Part shown: positions 1 to 9,289 of the stretch, piece after piece
How positions within the stretch are numbered: position 1 is the first letter of the stretch
Layout: each line of letters begins with the position of its first letter
DNA from: Porticoccaceae bacterium
GTDB taxonomy: Bacteria > Pseudomonadota > Gammaproteobacteria > Pseudomonadales > Porticoccaceae
Assembly (NCBI GenBank): GCA_018069525.1
Contig: JAGPUQ010000007.1
Span: 1-64,000 of the forward strand
Reading direction: 5' to 3'
Length of the DNA stretch: 64,000 bases
Made by a program: the position numbers and the translations under genes
Notes under the pieces: generated by a model
Told to the model about the DNA's origin: nothing
Databases searched by the model: none
What the model saw: only the letters and a program-made list of their open reading frames with translations

Positions 1-88
1 GGCTGCAAACACCCCTTCGGGGCTACGTCGCTGCGCGCCTTGTCCAAATTCGTGGCCGAATTTGTCGAACCGGGTTCTCTTCCTAATC
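1..88 (-). repeat. Structured repeat, copy 1 (cut by window edge)
   Basis: These 88 bases recur identically at 184-271. They hold the same short palindromes (CCCC-TTC-GGGG, AAATTCG-TGGC-CGAATTT, GAAC-CGG-GTTC). Copy 1 is followed at 89-100 by a different flank from copy 2, so the core is conserved while the ends vary. The other end lies outside the window. No protein is supported here. Confidence 0.75.
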
Positions 89-103
89 GCCACTCCCGAA
101 AAC

Positions 104-127
104 TAAAAAAGCCCCAAAAGGGGCCGT
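104..127 (-). terminator. Rho-independent terminator after repeat copy 2
   Basis: Read on the minus strand, the stem GCCCC/GGGGC (111-115 and 120-124) with a four-base loop is followed by a run of six T. It lies just after the structured repeat at 150-280 and resembles the terminator that follows the tRNA-Ser gene, so each unit of this tandem structure has its own terminator. Confidence 0.6.
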
Positions 128-149
128 CTTGGTAAATCAAAAGCATTTT

Positions 150-280
150 GGCGGTGAGGGAGGGATTGATGCTTGCAGCCTGGGGCTGCAAACACCCCTT
201 CGGGGCTACGTCGCTGCGCGCCTTGTCCAAATTCGTGGCCGAATTTGTCGAACCGGGTTCTCTTCCTAATCTACCTCACC
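150..280 (-). other. tRNA-Ser-ended multi-hairpin element, copy 2
   Basis: On the minus strand the element begins with GGTGAGG (280 to 274) and ends with CCTCACC-GCC (159 to 150). These are exactly the acceptor-stem halves and 3' end of the neighbouring tRNA-Ser. The T-arm start is also copied (to about 167). Between the ends there is no tRNA body. Instead there are four small palindromes: GAAC-CGG-GTTC (250-260), AAATTCG/CGAATTT (229-246), CCCC/GGGG (195-205) and TTGCAGCC/GGCTGCAA (173-191). A terminator follows. Its core matches copy 1 at 1-88. Whether it is a mobile repeat that borrowed tRNA ends, a processed RNA or a degenerate tRNA is unknown. Confidence 0.55.
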
Positions 281-287
281 CAAAAAC

Positions 288-316
288 CAAAAAGCCCCCT
301 TGCGGGGGCCTTTTGA
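288..316 (-). terminator. Terminator of tRNA-Ser
   Basis: On the minus strand a GC-rich stem (GCCCCC/GGGGGC, 294-309) directly follows the 3' end of tRNA-Ser and runs into a T-rich tract. This is a standard intrinsic terminator position for a single tRNA transcript. Confidence 0.75.
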
Positions 317-319
317 TTT

Positions 320-409
320 TGGCGGTGAGGGAGGGATTCGAACCCTCGATACCGATTAAGATATACTCCCTTAGCAGGGGAGCGCCTTCAGCCGCTCGGC
401 CACCTCACC
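320..409 (-). tRNA. tRNA-Ser (anticodon GCU)
   Basis: The minus strand folds as a class II tRNA. The seven-base acceptor stem is GGTGAGG with CCTCACC, the discriminator is G, and CCA is encoded (323-320). The D arm contains GCCGAGCGGCTGAAGGC. The anticodon stem is CTCCC/GGGAG around the loop CTGCTAA, giving anticodon GCU for AGC/AGU serine codons. A long variable arm and the T arm GAGGG-TTCGAAT-CCCTC follow. The location just downstream of csrA matches the order found in Pseudomonas and relatives. Confidence 0.96.
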
Positions 410-454
410 ATATTCTGCACTTCAAAACGCGGCGCGATATTATCACAGCAGCGC

Positions 455-483
455 ACAAAAAGAGAGGGGCTATTGCCCCTCTT
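455..483 (-). terminator. csrA terminator overlapping the csrA stop codon
   Basis: Read on the minus strand, GAGGGGC-AATA-GCCCCTC (464-481) is followed by TCTTTTTG. The TAG stop of csrA (470-472) lies in the loop and descending arm of this hairpin, so the last codons of csrA form the terminator stem. Confidence 0.75.
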
Positions 484-667
484 CTCCTGCTTGTTCAGCT
501 TGTTTTTCTTGCTGAATGCGCTCATAAATCTCTTCCCGGTGAACGGAAATGTCTTTCGGCGCGTTGACACCAATGCGAACCTGGTTGCCCTTTACTCCTA
601 ATACGGTCACTGTCACATCATCCCCAATAATCAGGGTCTCTCCGACTCGTCTTGTCAATATCAGCAT
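470..667 (-). CDS. csrA: Carbon storage regulator CsrA
   Basis: CsrA is a small homodimeric RNA-binding protein that binds GGA motifs in mRNA leaders and controls carbon flux, motility and biofilm genes after transcription. The 65-residue protein starts [18 protein letters not shown] and keeps the RNA-contacting residues L4, R6 and R44 of the family (in [10 protein letters not shown]). The acidic C-terminal tail ([10 protein letters not shown]) is variable among CsrA proteins. It lies downstream of alaS and lysC and upstream of tRNA-Ser, the standard arrangement in pseudomonad-like genomes. A 256-bp gap separates it from lysC, so it probably has its own promoter. Its stop codon sits inside its terminator. 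Confidence 0.97.
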   Translation of the reverse strand: MLILTRRVGETLIIGDDVTVTVLGVKGNQVRIGVNAPKDISVHREEIYERIQQEKQAEQAGEEGQ

Positions 668-923
668 CGCTGCTTTCTCCTTGCTCCATCACACAATAAT
701 TAATATAAGAAGCACTTCCATACGTAGCTCTCACCCGTATCACAGAAGCACTTGCTCGCTACTTAAATGTTTTTATTGTTGACTGATTCCCTACAACGAA
801 CTTGCGGCTGTAAAATGGCCGCGCATTATAGCAAGCTTTCCGAGCTATATTAGGGTTAACGACAACTCTTTCTTAAGTAAAAGCTGACTCTTAGGTATTA
901 AGGCTCAGCTAAACCTGATTCAG

Positions 924-2156
924 TCACTCAGATTCGGGGGCCTGATCCAGTCCGAAGGCGGTATGCAGCGCCCTGACCGCCAGCTCGAGGTATTTCTCGT
1001 CGACCACCACAGTAATTTTGATCTCGGAGGTGGTGATCATCTGAATATTGATATTGTGCTCGGCCAGCACCCCAAACATCTGCGAAGCTACACCTGCATG
1101 TGAGCGCATACCCACGCCCACCAGCGAAAGCTTAGCAATGTGGTCGTCGACACTAATCGCCTGAGCGCCCAGATCTTTGGCGACCTGCTCCAACACCTGC
1201 TCAGCTTTCTTCATTTCGTTGCGATGCACGGTAAAGGTCAGTGAGGTGGTGCCGTCTTCGGCGACGTTTTGCACGATCACATCGACCTCGATATTAGCAT
1301 CGCTAATGGGGCCGAGTATGCGATAGGCCGCGCCGGGGATATCGGGCACACCCAATATGGTCAATTTGGCTTCGTCGCGGTTAAACGCGATACCAGAAAC
1401 AACGGGCTGCTCCATATTGCTTTCATCCTCTAGGGTGATCAAGGTGCCGGGGCCGTCCTCAAAGGAGGATAGAACCCGCAGCGGAACCTTATATTTGCCG
1501 GCAAACTCAACGGCGCGAATCTGCAAGATCTTTGAACCCTGGCTCGCCATTTCCAGCATTTCTTCAAAGGTAATTTTTTCCAGACGCCGCGCGCTGTCTA
1601 CCACCCGCGGATCGGTGGTGTAAACCCCGTCCACGTCAGTATAAATCTGGCATTCATCGGCGTTCAGCGCAGCTGCCAAGGCTACACCGGTGGTATCGGA
1701 GCCACCACGACCCAGAGTGGTAATATTGCCGTTGCCATCCACGCCCTGAAACCCTGCGGCAACCACCACGCGTCCTGCATCCAGATCAGCGCGAATACCC
1801 TCGACATCGATATGCTCGATGCGCGCTTTGGTGTGAGCGTTATCGGTAAGAATGCGAATTTGCGCGCCAGTATAGGATCGCGCCGGGCACCCGCGCTCTT
1901 CTAGCGCCATCGCCAGCAGCGCAATAGTGACCTGCTCGCCGGTAGACACCAGCACGTCGATCTCGCGCGCGGCGGGGGTCTCGGAGATTTCTGCGGCCAA
2001 AGCGATCAGGCGATTGGTCTCGCCACTCATCGCCGAAACCACCACCACTATATCGTCGCCACGGGCGCGGAAACCGGCAATTTTGTCGGCCACTGCCTGG
2101 ATGCGCTCGACGGTACCCACCGAGGTGCCGCCATATTTTTGTACGATAAGACTCAT
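924..2156 (-). CDS. lysC: Aspartate kinase
   Basis: This enzyme phosphorylates L-aspartate with ATP, the first step toward lysine, threonine, methionine and diaminopimelate. The 410-residue protein has the amino-acid kinase domain first: the N-terminal KYGGTSVG motif (residues 8-15) and the GRGGSDTTG nucleotide/substrate loop near 150. Two ACT domains follow from about residue 265, where lysine and threonine bind for feedback control. Length and architecture match the pseudomonad monofunctional kinase, not the fused kinase-homoserine dehydrogenases. It lies 133 bp downstream of alaS on the same strand. The diaminopimelate branch it feeds is also represented in this window by dapC. Confidence 0.97.
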   Translation of the reverse strand: MSLIVQKYGGTSVGTVERIQAVADKIAGFRARGDDIVVVVSAMSGETNRLIALAAEISETPAAREIDVLVSTGEQVTIALLAMALEERGCPARSYTGAQIRILTDNAHTKARIEHIDVEGIRADLDAGRVVVAAGFQGVDGNGNITTLGRGGSDTTGVALAAALNADECQIYTDVDGVYTTDPRVVDSARRLEKITFEEMLEMASQGSKILQIRAVEFAGKYKVPLRVLSSFEDGPGTLITLEDESNMEQPVVSGIAFNRDEAKLTILGVPDIPGAAYRILGPISDANIEVDVIVQNVAEDGTTSLTFTVHRNEMKKAEQVLEQVAKDLGAQAISVDDHIAKLSLVGVGMRSHAGVASQMFGVLAEHNINIQMITTSEIKITVVVDEKYLELAVRALHTAFGLDQAPESE

Positions 2157-2289
2157 TTAAATCCTTCCCGATAATTCCCGCACGCAGCGGGGGCGGGAAT
2201 TTACCACCAACCGATGACAAAAAAAAGATTTTCCTGTCTTTTCCCGTGCATTAGGGGGCTTTTCACGTGTGTTAGCCGATTTTAAACAC

Positions 2290-4902
2290 TTAAACATCCA
2301 ATTGTTGCTCAATCCACCCGTAAACCGCATCCAGAGCAGTCGGCAATGCCGCCACATCCGTGCCGCCACCTTGAGCCATATCGGGACGCCCGCCGCCCTT
2401 ACCACCGACTAACGCGGCTACATACTTCATCAAGTCACCGGCTTTGAGTTGCCCCATTAAATCTTTAGTGACTACGGCAATCAGTGCTACTTTACCTTCA
2501 TCGGCCGTTGCCAGGAGCACCACTCCACTTCCCAGGCGAGATTTCATTTGATCGGCAATATCGCGCAGGCTTTTACCATCGACACCGTCCAACTGCTTGA
2601 CCAGCACCTTGACGCCATTTACTTCTCTGGCTTCCGACAGCATATCGCCACCGGAGGCACCGGCCAATTTAACTTTTAAGGCATCCAGCTCGCGCTGTAA
2701 CTGACGGTTCTGCTCGACCAACTGACTGGCCTTTTGCGCGCTGTCGGCAGGATTGGCTTTCAGCGCCCCAGCCACCGCCAGCAAGCGCTCTTGCTGCGCC
2801 TCAAAATAATTCAGTGCATGAGCACCAGTCAACGCTTCAATACGTCGCACCCCGGAGGCAATACCGGATTCCGAGAAGATTTTAAACACACCAATATCTC
2901 CGGTGCGCTGCGCGTGGGTGCCGCCACACAGTTCGACGGAAAAGTCCTCGCCCATAGTTAATACCCGAACTTCATCACCATACTTCTCGCCAAACAATGC
3001 CATCGCGCCTTTGGCTTTAGCCGCGTCCATAGTGCTGACTTCGGACTGCACCGGAGTGTTGTGGCGAATTTCGGTGTTAACCAGTTGCTCCACCGCTTGC
3101 AATTGCGCGGCACTCATCCCTTCGGTGTGAGAAAAATCAAAGCGCAGGCGCTCAGCATCGACCAGCGAGCCTTTTTGATTAACGTGCTCGCCCAGCACCT
3201 GGCGCAAGGCGGCATGCAACAGATGAGTCGCGGAGTGATTTAGCGCCGTGGCTTGCCGTGAATCCACATCTACCTGAGCCTGCACCGTATCGCCGACCTG
3301 CAAACGGCCTTCGTGTAAAACGCCAATGTGCAAATGCGCTTCACCCTGTTTCTGGCAATCGCGGACCTCAAAGCGAGTTTGCGTTCCGGCTATGGTAAGT
3401 AAACCCACATCGCCCACCTGCCCACCGGACTCCGCATAAAACGGCGTTTGGTCTAGCACGATCACCGCTTCCGCCTGTTCGTCTGCGCTCATACTCGGTA
3501 CCGACTCACCGCCGATATAAAGCGCGATAACTTTTACCTCATCGCGCAACTCGTCATAGCCACTAAACTCAGTACGGGAATCAATATTTAACGTTGCAGT
3601 CTGCTCGCTACGAAACTGGCCCGCCGCGCGAGCGCGGCTCTTTTGTTCGGCCATGCAACGCTGGTAGCCGTCCATATCCAAAGTGTAATTGCGCTCGCGG
3701 GCAATATCGTTGGTCAGATCGACGGGGAAGCCGTAAGTGTCGTAAAGCTGAAACACCACTTCGCCTGGAATCTCCTCACCGGACAAACCCGCCAACGCGG
3801 TTTCCAGCACGCCCAGACCTTTGTCGAGGGTGCGGGCAAACTGTTCTTCTTCGGCGCACAGGGCCTTTTCTATTTGAGTCTGCTTTTCAAGCAACTCTGG
3901 ATAAGCCTCACCCATTTCTCCCGCCAGGGGAGCCACTAAACGGTAGAAAAACAAACCATCCGCACCGAGTTTGTGGCCGTGGCGCAAGGCCCTGCGAATA
4001 ATTCGGCGCAGCACATAACCGCGACCTTCGTTAGAGGGCAACACACCATCGGCAATCAAAAACGCGCAGGAACGAATATGGTCGGCAATCACTCGTAGAG
4101 AATTATTGCTCAGGTCATCGCAACCGACGACTTTGGCCGCCCCGCGAATTAAATTGGCAAACAAATCAATATCGTAGTTATTGTGAACGCCCTGCATCAC
4201 GGCGGCAATGCGCTCCAGGCCCATGCCAGTATCGATGGAGGGTTTCGGTAAAGGTTCCAGCGTACCGTCAGCATTGCGTTGGTACTGCATAAACACTAAA
4301 TTCCAGATTTCGATATAGCGGTCGAGATCATCATCTGCACTGCCGGGTGGGCCACCGGGAACATCTGGGCCGTGGTCGTAAAAAATTTCCGAGCAGGGAC
4401 CGCAGGGACCTGTATCGCCCATCTGCCAAAAATTGTCTTCGTCGAGCCGGGATAAACGCTCCGGGTCGATACCGATGTCGTCGATCCAGATGGCGGCGGC
4501 TTCGTCATCGCTAATGTGCACGGTAATCCACAGGCGCTCTGGCGGTAGGCCGAGTTCACCGGTGAGAAATTCCCAGGCGTAGGTAATGGCTTCGCGCTTG
4601 AAATAATCACCAAAACTAAAGTTGCCGAGCATTTCAAAAAAGGTGTGGTGACGGGCGGTGTAACCGACGTTTTCCAGATCGTTGTGCTTGCCACCGGCGC
4701 GCACACAGCGTTGTGACGAGGTGGCGCGGGTGTAAGGGCGCACGTCCTGCCCGGTAAACATATCTTTAAATTGCACCATGCCGGCATTGGTAAATAGCAA
4801 GGTAGGATCGTCGCCCGGCACCAAGCTGCTGCTGGCAACGACGCTGTGATTTTTAGATTCAAAAAAAGACAGGAAGGCCTGCCGAATGTCCGCGCTATTC
4901 AC
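2290..4902 (-). CDS. alaS: Alanyl-tRNA synthetase
   Basis: This class II synthetase charges tRNA-Ala and edits mischarged serine and glycine. The 870-residue protein is the normal bacterial length. The N-terminal catalytic core begins [17 protein letters not shown] and includes the motif 2 region [16 protein letters not shown]. The editing domain carries the zinc-ligand motif HSATH near residue 555 and CGGTH near 660. The C-terminal DHHA1-type domain ends with the glycine-rich [15 protein letters not shown]. It precedes lysC and csrA in the usual order. Nothing is missing or truncated. Confidence 0.98.
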   Translation of the reverse strand: MNSADIRQAFLSFFESKNHSVVASSSLVPGDDPTLLFTNAGMVQFKDMFTGQDVRPYTRATSSQRCVRAGGKHNDLENVGYTARHHTFFEMLGNFSFGDYFKREAITYAWEFLTGELGLPPERLWITVHISDDEAAAIWIDDIGIDPERLSRLDEDNFWQMGDTGPCGPCSEIFYDHGPDVPGGPPGSADDDLDRYIEIWNLVFMQYQRNADGTLEPLPKPSIDTGMGLERIAAVMQGVHNNYDIDLFANLIRGAAKVVGCDDLSNNSLRVIADHIRSCAFLIADGVLPSNEGRGYVLRRIIRRALRHGHKLGADGLFFYRLVAPLAGEMGEAYPELLEKQTQIEKALCAEEEQFARTLDKGLGVLETALAGLSGEEIPGEVVFQLYDTYGFPVDLTNDIARERNYTLDMDGYQRCMAEQKSRARAAGQFRSEQTATLNIDSRTEFSGYDELRDEVKVIALYIGGESVPSMSADEQAEAVIVLDQTPFYAESGGQVGDVGLLTIAGTQTRFEVRDCQKQGEAHLHIGVLHEGRLQVGDTVQAQVDVDSRQATALNHSATHLLHAALRQVLGEHVNQKGSLVDAERLRFDFSHTEGMSAAQLQAVEQLVNTEIRHNTPVQSEVSTMDAAKAKGAMALFGEKYGDEVRVLTMGEDFSVELCGGTHAQRTGDIGVFKIFSESGIASGVRRIEALTGAHALNYFEAQQERLLAVAGALKANPADSAQKASQLVEQNRQLQRELDALKVKLAGASGGDMLSEAREVNGVKVLVKQLDGVDGKSLRDIADQMKSRLGSGVVLLATADEGKVALIAVVTKDLMGQLKAGDLMKYVAALVGGKGGGRPDMAQGGGTDVAALPTALDAVYGWIEQQLDV

Positions 4903-5023
4903 AATAGTTCCTGCTTGAGTTGCTGTTTGAGCTGCTGTGGTTTATTTGAAATTCCGCCAGCTGTAATGTGTGAGACTTAAATTTTATTTATGGCTATGGC
5001 TATAACTACAGCTACGGCTACGG

Positions 5024-5374
5024 CTAAAAACCAAGCTGGGCCTCTGAGAATTCCTTACCGGCCAAAATGTGCAAGTGTAAGTGAAACACCGTTTGACCGA
5101 CGCCGGCACCATTATTGATAATCACTCGAAAGGCCTCTTCCACCCCAGCCTGCCGCGCAATATCGCCGGTTGCCAGCATTAAATGACCCAACAAAGCTCG
5201 GTCTTCCTCGCTGGCATCACACAAGCGAGGAATCACCTTACGGGGAATCACCAACAAATGGGTGGGCGCTTTGGGGGCGACGTCTTTAATAGCCACGCAG
5301 TGCTCGTCCTGATAGACAATATCGGCGGGGATCTCACCGGCGATGATTTTGCTAAAAATAGTTTCTGTGGCCAT
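5024..5374 (-). CDS. HIT-family nucleotide hydrolase (HinT-like)
   Basis: Histidine-triad proteins hydrolyse nucleoside phosphoramidates and related AMP conjugates. At 116 residues the length is right for the HinT subfamily. The triad is visible as HLHLH at residues 98-102, preceded by the NNGAGVGQTVFHLH region. The N-terminus IFSKIIAGEIPADIVYQDE is typical. The cellular substrate is not predictable from sequence. It is followed on the same strand by alaS after a gap holding a short 6-bp repetition (about 4989-5025). Confidence 0.93.
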   Translation of the reverse strand: MATETIFSKIIAGEIPADIVYQDEHCVAIKDVAPKAPTHLLVIPRKVIPRLCDASEEDRALLGHLMLATGDIARQAGVEEAFRVIINNGAGVGQTVFHLHLHILAGKEFSEAQLGF

Positions 5375-5428
5375 GCTATTTCCCTCTGCGCCCTAAGTTT
5401 AAATCGGTTTAAGTCAGCTTAAATCGGC

Positions 5429-5626
5429 TTAAGTAGGTGGCTGCGAGCGGCTAGAGCCGGACCGGCCCTCTTCAGCGCTCAAGGTTCGCGCTTCGCTTTC
5501 CAGCATCACCGGCACGCCGTCCCGAATCGGATAGGCCAAACCACTGGCGCGGCACACCAATTCCTGCTTCGCTTCATCGTATTCCAGAGGTGCCTTGGTT
5601 ACGGGGCACACCAGAATGCTGAGCAA
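5429..5626 (-). CDS. Trm112/YcaR-family small protein
   Basis: This 65-residue protein has the YcaR/Trm112 pattern: [13 protein letters not shown] at the start, [18 protein letters not shown] in the middle. The family is a small beta-rich fold. Eukaryotic Trm112 activates methyltransferases, and the bacterial function is poorly defined. In many gammaproteobacteria the gene lies between lpxK and kdsB. Here neither neighbour is present; it stands beside the HIT gene with a 54-bp gap that contains short TTAAATCGG-like repeats. The C-terminal [12 protein letters not shown] tail is low in complexity. Confidence 0.85.
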   Translation of the reverse strand: MLSILVCPVTKAPLEYDEAKQELVCRASGLAYPIRDGVPVMLESEARTLSAEEGRSGSSRSQPPT

Positions 5627-5691
5627 TTGTTTGTCGATGATAAGTATCTCCGCGTTGGAGTAGCAATTCTACGGTAAAGCGCGCCGCGACT

Positions 5692-6705
5692 CTATTGCGT
5701 CGGCCCGGTTTCTGCGTTTTCGCCCTCGCCAGCCCATACTGCTGGCGCCACTGCTTCGTCTATTTGCGCATTCAGGTCGAGGCCAGAATCACCAGAATCA
5801 GAACTAGAACCAGAATCAGAGAAGGGAAAAGACTCCAGCACCACGGCCGGATCAAGACGCACTTGATGCCAGTTAATGCGCCAGTCGAGGTGCGGCCCGG
5901 TGGCTCGACCGGTCGAGCCCACTTTGGCGATAGGATCCCCGCGCTGAATCTCATCACCTTCCGCCACCAAAATATCGCTGAGGTGGATAAAGGTCGATGA
6001 GATTCCGTAGCCGTGATCGACAATCAAGGTGCCACCGGAATAGTACATATCCCGATGCACCAACTTAACCACACCCGAGATTGGCGCGTGGACCAGGGCT
6101 CCTTCCGGCCCGGCAATATCGAGTCCGTAATGGGGGTTTTTAGGCACCCCGTTGAACACTCGCTGACTACCGTAAACACCGGTAATGGGGCCTTCCAGGG
6201 GAAGACTAAAGCCGGTTAAGAAATCCATACGCTGCGATGCTTTGCGTCGCGCTCGGCTCACCGCGGCACCTTCGGAGCGGATGCGCGCCAATACGCTTTC
6301 CGGCGGCGTTACCGTGCGCTGAGGCACACCTTCGATACGCTGAATGGCATATTGCCGTTGCTCCACCGTGAATTGATGGCTGTGTTCACCCTCATCATCT
6401 GCAATCACCAGCGTAGCGCTTGCTGGCGCATTGCGCCCCAAACCCAGGACAAATTCACCTTTGGGAGTCACCGGCAATAAAGTTTTCCCTAAACGCACCT
6501 GACTGCCCGGGGCCACCTTACCCATCAACATCCCGCCCTGCTGCCACTTACCCTGTAGCTCAAGAGCATTAACCTGAGAGGCAAGGCTCTGCAATAGCAA
6601 AGCACCCAGGCAAGCCCCTAAGGACAACCACGTGGGAACGCACCGATACGTTCTGGCATGGGCTGTTTGCCGAGTCTGCATTTGCAAAGAAAACCAGCGC
6701 TTCAT
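5692..6705 (-). CDS. Periplasmic M23 (LytM) peptidase
   Basis: This is likely a peptidoglycan endopeptidase or LytM factor in the periplasm. A basic N-terminus and hydrophobic stretch at residues 26-46 (SLGACLGALLLQSLASQVNA) form a signal peptide or anchor. A beta-rich middle region precedes the peptidase domain at about 170-290, which keeps the zinc and catalytic positions H192 and D196 (HYGLD), H241 (HLSD) and H272 (GPHLDW). The HLDW form, not HLHY, is found in a recognised pseudomonad-like subgroup. The tail at 297-310 is a serine/aspartate/glycine repeat. It is transcribed away from the divergent hydrolase gene at 6873. Confidence 0.88.
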   Translation of the reverse strand: MKRWFSLQMQTRQTAHARTYRCVPTWLSLGACLGALLLQSLASQVNALELQGKWQQGGMLMGKVAPGSQVRLGKTLLPVTPKGEFVLGLGRNAPASATLVIADDEGEHSHQFTVEQRQYAIQRIEGVPQRTVTPPESVLARIRSEGAAVSRARRKASQRMDFLTGFSLPLEGPITGVYGSQRVFNGVPKNPHYGLDIAGPEGALVHAPISGVVKLVHRDMYYSGGTLIVDHGYGISSTFIHLSDILVAEGDEIQRGDPIAKVGSTGRATGPHLDWRINWHQVRLDPAVVLESFPFSDSGSSSDSGDSGLDLNAQIDEAVAPAVWAGEGENAETGPTQ

Positions 6706-6872
6706 ATGTGATCTACTCCTTATAAATCATCTTTGAGTCTTACAAGTCACCGTTGAAACGGGTATCTTCGACCTCAAGATACGATAATTGACTCCCGCCT
6801 ATTTTTACTACGTTCTTTACTACGTTTTTTCACCAGGCTGTTCGCGGATCACGATTAACACGGAAGACCAGC

Positions 6873-7895
6873 ATGCGCCCAAACTTTGAACCTTACCCTA
6901 TTTTGCGCAACAACCATGTACAAACCGCGCTCAACAGCCTTGGACCTCGACGCTTGATGTTGTCAAACAGCGCCGCCCGGATTCAGGCTACGGAAACTCA
7001 ACATTTGATCGACTGCGGTAAAGACGTACGCTTACTCGGCGCCTTCAATAGCAGTTGGCTCAGCACCGAAACGGGCAAGGCCGGCGTCTCTAAAAAGCTG
7101 GTCATTTTGCTGCACGGCTGGGAGGGCAGCTTTACCTCCAATTATATAATTTCGGCAAGCGCAAAATTGCTGAACGCGGGTTATGACGTATTCCGCCTAA
7201 ATTTCCGCGATCACGGCCCCACGCTGCACTTAAACCGAGAGTTGTTTAATTCCACGCTCACTCCGGAAGTCGCCCGAGGCATTCTCAAAATTCGGGTCAT
7301 GTTTCCGCGCCGCCAATGTTTTCTTGCCGGTTATTCCCTTGGCGGTAACTTTGCCTTGCGCATCGCTACCGATGTGGGTGAAAAACTCAAGCTTAGCGGC
7401 GTCGTCGCCATTAGTCCGACCATAAACCCGGCGAATACTATGACGATACTAGAACAGCGACTCTCCCCCTACCAGCGCTATTTTTTCACTAAATGGAAGC
7501 GTTCACTCACCACTAAACTCAATTATTTCCCCGATCTCGGCTACGGGGAAGCCCTGGAAAAATGTAAAACCATCAAAGATATTAACGATATCTTCATCCC
7601 TAATTTTACCGCTTTTACAAACCCGGCCGACTATTTTTCTGCCTACACCCTGAGCACCGATAGACTTTCGCAGCTGAACATACCTGGCTGGATCATTGCC
7701 AGCCAGGACGACCCCATTATTCCCATTGCCGACCTCTACGACATCAAGGAACCCCGCACCCTAACCACAGAAATTACCCAGCGCGGTGGACACTGCGGGT
7801 TTTTAGAACAGATGGGTACTAGTAGCTGGGCAGAAAGCCGTATGCAGGCCATTTTTGACGACTTGAGCGAAGTTAAACATCAACCCAGAGCGTAG
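6873..7895 (+). CDS. Alpha/beta hydrolase, YheT family
   Basis: The 340-residue protein has the alpha/beta hydrolase layout of the YheT/ABHD group. It shows an oxyanion region LHGWEGSFTS, the nucleophile elbow AGYSLGGNF with Ser near 155, an aspartate in SQDDPIIP near 280 and a histidine in RGGHCGFLE near 306. The complete triad suggests an active esterase or lipase-like enzyme, but no substrate can be inferred. The N-terminal PYPILRNNHVQTAL matches the family. It is divergent from the M23 gene, and its 3' end overlaps the convergent recX by 16 bp. Confidence 0.88.
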   Translation: MRPNFEPYPILRNNHVQTALNSLGPRRLMLSNSAARIQATETQHLIDCGKDVRLLGAFNSSWLSTETGKAGVSKKLVILLHGWEGSFTSNYIISASAKLLNAGYDVFRLNFRDHGPTLHLNRELFNSTLTPEVARGILKIRVMFPRRQCFLAGYSLGGNFALRIATDVGEKLKLSGVVAISPTINPANTMTILEQRLSPYQRYFFTKWKRSLTTKLNYFPDLGYGEALEKCKTIKDINDIFIPNFTAFTNPADYFSAYTLSTDRLSQLNIPGWIIASQDDPIIPIADLYDIKEPRTLTTEITQRGGHCGFLEQMGTSSWAESRMQAIFDDLSEVKHQPRA

Positions 7896-8377
7896 CGAAT
7901 TTCATCGCTATTAAAACCCCGATATTGTAGAAAGCGCGAGCGCTTACCTCGCTCGGCCCAGTCCACAGGCGGCTCACAGCCAAATTTTTTATCGGCGGTA
8001 CGGCGCGCCAAATCAAACCAGTCAATGCCGGCCTCGGCCAGTGCGGTTTCAATTAGGCTTTCGGCCACCCCCTTTTGCCCCAACTCCTGCCGAATACGCA
8101 GTGCACCTTTACCACCCTGCACCCGCGATCGAATCATCGCCTCGACAAATCGAGAATCGGACTGTAAATCTTCTCGTACTAGACGATCCAGCACTCCAAT
8201 CAAGGTATCCGGTTCCGGCTCAAACCTGGCAGCTAGTTTGGTCGCCAACTCTGCTCGACTATGTTCGCGCCGGGACAAACACCGAATTGCCATTCCACGC
8301 AAACGTCGCGCCTGTTCGTCGGCGGGTGGCGTTACCTGAATTAGAGTAGCTGCCTGCGCTAGAGTTTCATCGTTCAC
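7880..8377 (-). CDS. recX: Regulatory protein RecX
   Basis: RecX binds RecA filaments and limits their extension and activity. The 165-residue protein shows the family's helical repeats: MAIRCLSRREHSRAELATKL near the start, LVREDLQSDSRFVEAMIRSR in the middle and a YRGFNSDEIRYAL C-terminus. It lies downstream of recA on the same strand, but a DUF4126 gene and about 380 bp of repeat-rich spacer intervene. It is therefore probably not read simply as recA-recX. Confidence 0.93.
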   Translation of the reverse strand: MNDETLAQAATLIQVTPPADEQARRLRGMAIRCLSRREHSRAELATKLAARFEPEPDTLIGVLDRLVREDLQSDSRFVEAMIRSRVQGGKGALRIRQELGQKGVAESLIETALAEAGIDWFDLARRTADKKFGCEPPVDWAERGKRSRFLQYRGFNSDEIRYALG

Positions 8378-8395
8378 GGTTTACTATCGTTTATT

Positions 8396-8505
8396 AGAAC
8401 TGTTTATCGGCACTGTTTATCAACACTGTTTATAGGCACTATTTATAGGCACTATTTACAAGCACTATTTACAGGTACTGTTGATTCAAACTATTTATCC
8501 GTCTT
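8396..8505. repeat. Degenerate tandem repeat, unit about 14-15 bp
   Basis: Seven to eight imperfect copies related to CACTGTTTATAGG fill the spacer between recX and the DUF4126 gene. Units drift (TTTATCGG, TTTATAGG, TTTACAAG, TTTACAGG), which looks like slippage followed by divergence. No gene or regulatory role is evident. Confidence 0.8.
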
Positions 8506-8521
8506 ATCCAATTAGACTCAT

Positions 8522-9211
8522 TTAGTTGTACTCAATTGGCTCGTGGGCCTCGGCCGTATTAGGCCGCTCGGGTTCGGGTTCAGGTATGCGCTTGCGGGGA
8601 TCTTTATAAATACCTAGCCAACTGCCAACACGACGAAACACCGCTTTTACCAGGCGCCAAAGCTTGGGAGCTAACCAAATCACCAGCGCGGCGAAAATAA
8701 TCATCGCTGCCACAAACAACCACGGGTGATTAAACATCGCCCACAGCCCGCCAAACACCATAAGATCTTCGGTAATCGAGGCGCCCCAATTCGAGAACGG
8801 CTCGGGCGAGGTATTGATCAATACTCGCGACGAAGCTTTAGTAAAATGACTGCCGGTAGCCATAGCGCCACCGATCAGCCCGGCACCCATTTGCAAGGCA
8901 GGAGTCACATCACCTACCGCACCCGCGGCAAGTAATACCCCCGCCGGAATGCGAATAAAGGTGTGCAGAGTATCCCAACCCGTGTCCAGGCCCGGGGTCT
9001 TATCGGCGAAGAACTCCACCACATACATCAACACAGCTAAGCCGATAACCAAAGGATCTTGCAGTATTTGTAGTTCGGCAGGTAAAGCAATATTACCGGT
9101 GGCGCCGGCGATACCCAGTACCGCGACGGCAGCGTAGAGATTAATGCCACTGGCCCAACCTACGCCAAGCACCAGTGCAATTGTGGCTATGAGTTCCTGG
9201 TAAGCATCCAT
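8522..9211 (-). CDS. DUF4126 membrane protein
   Basis: The protein is a 229-residue integral membrane protein of unknown function. Hydrophobic segments are visible at about residues 8-35 (ATIALVLGVGWASGINLYAAVAVLGIAG), 53-66, 90-115 (glycine/alanine-rich) and 150-180. The segment ASGINLY followed by glycine-rich helices matches my recollection of the DUF4126 family. The C-terminus is charged and proline-rich (KDPRKRIPEPEPERP), probably cytoplasmic. It sits between recA and recX, but nothing in the protein suggests a recombination role. Confidence 0.72.
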   Translation of the reverse strand: MDAYQELIATIALVLGVGWASGINLYAAVAVLGIAGATGNIALPAELQILQDPLVIGLAVLMYVVEFFADKTPGLDTGWDTLHTFIRIPAGVLLAAGAVGDVTPALQMGAGLIGGAMATGSHFTKASSRVLINTSPEPFSNWGASITEDLMVFGGLWAMFNHPWLFVAAMIIFAALVIWLAPKLWRLVKAVFRRVGSWLGIYKDPRKRIPEPEPERPNTAEAHEPIEYN

Positions 9212-9289
9212 CGGTAGACTCTCGGCTGTTTTGGTTATCCCGCTCGTTCCGTAAGCCTATGCGCAGCGATCAAATATGGCAAATCTATG

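Noticed and set aside
148-567. Plus-strand 139-residue ORF
   Set aside because: It runs antisense through the structured repeat, tRNA-Ser and csrA; its open frame is incidental.
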